Of a stretch of 7,790 nt of DNA, positions 6,282-7,790 are shown piece after piece. The notes under the pieces are model-generated. The model was not told where the DNA came from. It made no database searches and saw nothing but the letters and a program-made list of their open reading frames with translations. This DNA comes from Clostridia bacterium (GTDB lineage: Bacteria > Bacillota > Clostridia > Oscillospirales > CAG-272). The stretch lies in assembly GCA_017453085.1 (NCBI GenBank), contig JAFTKV010000214.1, forward strand, positions 1 through 7,790, in the 5' to 3' direction. The translations under genes and the position numbers were made by a program. How positions within the stretch are numbered: position 1 is the stretch's first letter; each line of letters opens with the position of its first letter.

Positions 6282-6926
6282 ATGGGAAGACAAACCCGAT
6301 TTTTCGCTACTCCCGTCGATTTGGAGGTACTTCTTTCTGCCATTGTGAAGAAGGGCGGGGTATTGCTCAATCACTATGGCGAGGAGATTACGCTTGAAGT
6401 TGCAATGGAGCTCATCCGTGGTTATTATGCCGGAGAGATAGTGGAAATCTATCCTCCCAAAGCCTCCGCCGATATTGTGCGGAAAAAAGTGGACGCCATT
6501 GCCATCCCAAACGCTCAGCTGGTGATCGGTCATAGCAATGACGGCACGCCTTTTCTGGATCAGAGCAATTCGGAGGTCATCGAGTTCAGCATGAATCGTC
6601 GATGGTGCCCGCCATATTCGCCTCGCCCCACCGCCGATCCGCTTCCTGCCATTGAAAACGGATACGAATGCGGACGGTTCTGGTACGCCAAAGAAGGTTT
6701 TGATCGTGAGCGATGCGAGTGGATGCCCAAACCCCACGAAAAGGAGCTTGCGAAGCTGTTCAACTTCATCCATCGAACTATCCGCAAAACCTATCGTATG
6801 GATACGAGCCGCTCCGAATACATTGGCCCCGATGCTTACAAGGGCTATCTTGACGGAACCTTTGTCCCCTGTGCGGGAAATTTACGATATATTTTCCCTG
6901 CGGATAGTGAAACATCCGAGGAATAA
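6282..6926 (+). CDS. Conserved-looking protein of unknown function
   Basis: This 214-residue soluble protein is not recognised. It has no signal peptide or membrane segment. An N-terminal part (1-70) is mixed hydrophobic and charged. A central region rich in Pro, Trp, Tyr and Cys follows (about 105-150: RRWCPPYSPRP, then YECGRFWYAKEGF). A basic, probably helical segment comes next (about 150-170: KELAKLFNFIHRTIRK), and the C-terminus is acidic. Three Cys lie in the second half (in RWCPP, YECGR and RCEW), with one more near the end (VPCAG), but no clear metal-binding spacing is seen. Its base composition looks less GC-rich than both neighbours. It lies between the transporter and the phosphodiesterase with 18-base gaps on each side, so it is co-transcribed and may assist one of them. 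The good ribosome site and consistent frame make it a real gene. Confidence 0.85.
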   Translation: MGRQTRFFATPVDLEVLLSAIVKKGGVLLNHYGEEITLEVAMELIRGYYAGEIVEIYPPKASADIVRKKVDAIAIPNAQLVIGHSNDGTPFLDQSNSEVIEFSMNRRWCPPYSPRPTADPLPAIENGYECGRFWYAKEGFDRERCEWMPKPHEKELAKLFNFIHRTIRKTYRMDTSRSEYIGPDAYKGYLDGTFVPCAGNLRYIFPADSETSEE

Positions 6927-6944
6927 TCGCTTTTAGGAGGAATT

Positions 6945-7667
6945 ATGGATACCATTAAAATCGAATGTAAGGGCAACACCCGTATGGTTGCCCACCGCGG
7001 CGCATCTGCACTGGAGCGGGAGAACACCAACGCCGCCTTCCTTGCCGCCGCCAATCGCAGCTACTATGGCATCGAAACCGATGTGCATCGCACCGCCGAC
7101 GGCGGGTTTGTGCTCATTCACGATGACCGCACCGGCAGAGTGTGCGCTACCGACATCCCCGTGGAGAGCTCCACCCTCGCCGATCTGCGCAGCCTGACGC
7201 TCAACGATACCCACGGACTTGCCACCCGAGGCGATCTGGTGATCCCTATCCCCGAGGAGTACGCCGTAATCTGCCGTGACTACGGAAAGGTAGCGGTGCT
7301 GGAGCTGAAGAGCGCCTTCACCGAAAGCGAACTGCAGGAGATCATTTCCACCCTCGTCCGCTGTGAGGCGTTGGATAGGACGATGTTCATCTCCTTCGTG
7401 GCGGAGAATCTGATTCTTCTGCGGAAGCTCCTGCCCGAACATCCCGTGCAATTCCTCACGGGCAAGCTGGACGATTCCGTTTTCGATTTTCTCGTGCGGG
7501 AGAAGATGGATCTGGACGTCCACTACTCTGCGCTGTCCAAGGAGTGGATCGACCGACTCCACGGTGCGGGCATCGCAGTCAACTGCTGGACGGTAGACGA
7601 TCCTGAGGCCTGCCGCCGCCTCGTTGACTGGGGCGTGGACTATATCACGTCTAATCGGTGCGAATAA
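6945..7667 (+). CDS. Glycerophosphodiester phosphodiesterase family protein (GDPD, UgpQ-like)
   Basis: Enzymes of this family hydrolyse glycerophosphodiesters to sn-glycerol 3-phosphate and an alcohol, with a divalent metal, on a TIM-barrel fold. This 240-residue protein has the family pattern in order: A-H17-R18-G, then E26-N27-T28 (usually PENT), E44-x-D46, H59-D60, E120-L-K122, N213-C-W215, and a C-terminal GVDYITSN. All expected catalytic and metal residues appear present. There is no signal peptide, so it should act in the cytoplasm on imported or internally produced diesters. Length fits single-domain bacterial GDPDs. AGGAGG ends four bases before the ATG. It is the last gene of the three-gene operon, which suggests that the transporter might handle a related substrate; this is inference. 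No clear terminator follows, since an insertion-sequence-like end begins about 25 bases after the stop. Confidence 0.93.
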   Translation: MDTIKIECKGNTRMVAHRGASALERENTNAAFLAAANRSYYGIETDVHRTADGGFVLIHDDRTGRVCATDIPVESSTLADLRSLTLNDTHGLATRGDLVIPIPEEYAVICRDYGKVAVLELKSAFTESELQEIISTLVRCEALDRTMFISFVAENLILLRKLLPEHPVQFLTGKLDDSVFDFLVREKMDLDVHYSALSKEWIDRLHGAGIAVNCWTVDDPEACRRLVDWGVDYITSNRCE

Positions 7668-7692
7668 ATCTGAAAATCTCCCCTCATTTGAG

Positions 7693-7790
7693 GGCTCTAT
7701 AATAAATGTTGGGGTACCGACAGATAGAGCTCGAAAAAAATAACAAAAAAAGAGCATATCTGACAAAAATCTGGTAGAATGAAGTTACCA
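7693..7790 (+). mobile_element. Possible left end of an ISL3-family insertion sequence
   Basis: GGCTCTATAATAAATGTTGG begins at 7693 and resembles, from memory, ISL3-family terminal repeats (GGCTCT followed by ATGTTGG). Inside are a subterminal hairpin, CAGATA..GCTC (7721-7732) with GAGC.TATCTG (7752-7762), around an A-rich loop, and a possible start ATG 7779-7781 (reading Met-Lys-Leu-Pro) at the window edge that could begin the transposase. TATAAT at 7698-7703 could serve a transposase promoter, although no good -35 is visible. The other end lies outside the window, so neither the terminal repeat pair nor the target duplication can be seen. Confidence 0.4.

Noticed and set aside
7675..7703. 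Promoter from TATAAT at 7698
   Set aside because: The -10 is perfect but no acceptable -35 is found at 16-18 bases, so it is only noted within the insertion-sequence entry.
6933..7766. 277-codon minus-strand frame across the GDPD gene
   Set aside because: Antisense shadow. The sense strand carries the full GDPD catalytic pattern and a strong ribosome site.

Overview
The window looks like a chromosomal segment of a Gram-positive Clostridia-type bacterium, probably an Oscillospiraceae-like gut organism. This is inferred from strong AGGAGG-type ribosome sites at short spacing, sigma-A promoters of extended -10 form, rather GC-rich coding DNA separated by AT-richer intergenic DNA with GC-rich hairpin repeats, and protein flavour. 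No species can be named. Every gene supported here lies on the + strand.

Left part (1-735): a short CRISPR array. Five identical 33-nt repeats are separated by four unique spacers. A fifth spacer is followed by a sixth repeat that keeps only its first 10 bases. Repeat and spacer lengths and the repeat scaffold resemble subtype I-C, but the 3' handle departs from the usual ATTGAAAT. The decayed repeat on the right puts the leader on the left, in 1-242. No cas gene is visible. If the locus is intact, cas genes should lie left of the window. The array runs into what looks like the 3' end of a lost gene (stop at 680-682), followed by a hairpin terminator.

Middle part (780-4626): a promoter and a two-gene operon for a heterodimeric ABC exporter of the MdlA/MdlB, YheI/YheH and TM287/TM288 type. 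Each subunit has one membrane domain and one ATPase domain. The first has Asp where the catalytic Glu should be, and the second has an altered signature motif, so one of the two ATP sites is predicted to be non-hydrolytic. A rho-independent terminator closes the operon.

Intergenic part (4516-5072): about 560 bases without a gene, rich in perfect hairpins that resemble dispersed REP-like elements, and a possible structured RNA at 4711-4789. It ends with a good promoter.

Right part (5015-7667): a second operon with gaps of 18 bases, encoding an MFS transporter, a protein of unknown function, and a cytoplasmic glycerophosphodiester phosphodiesterase-family enzyme. A plausible reading is uptake of a small solute together with hydrolysis of a phosphodiester, but the substrate is not shown. 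The last ~100 bases resemble the left end of an ISL3-family insertion sequence whose transposase would start at the window edge.
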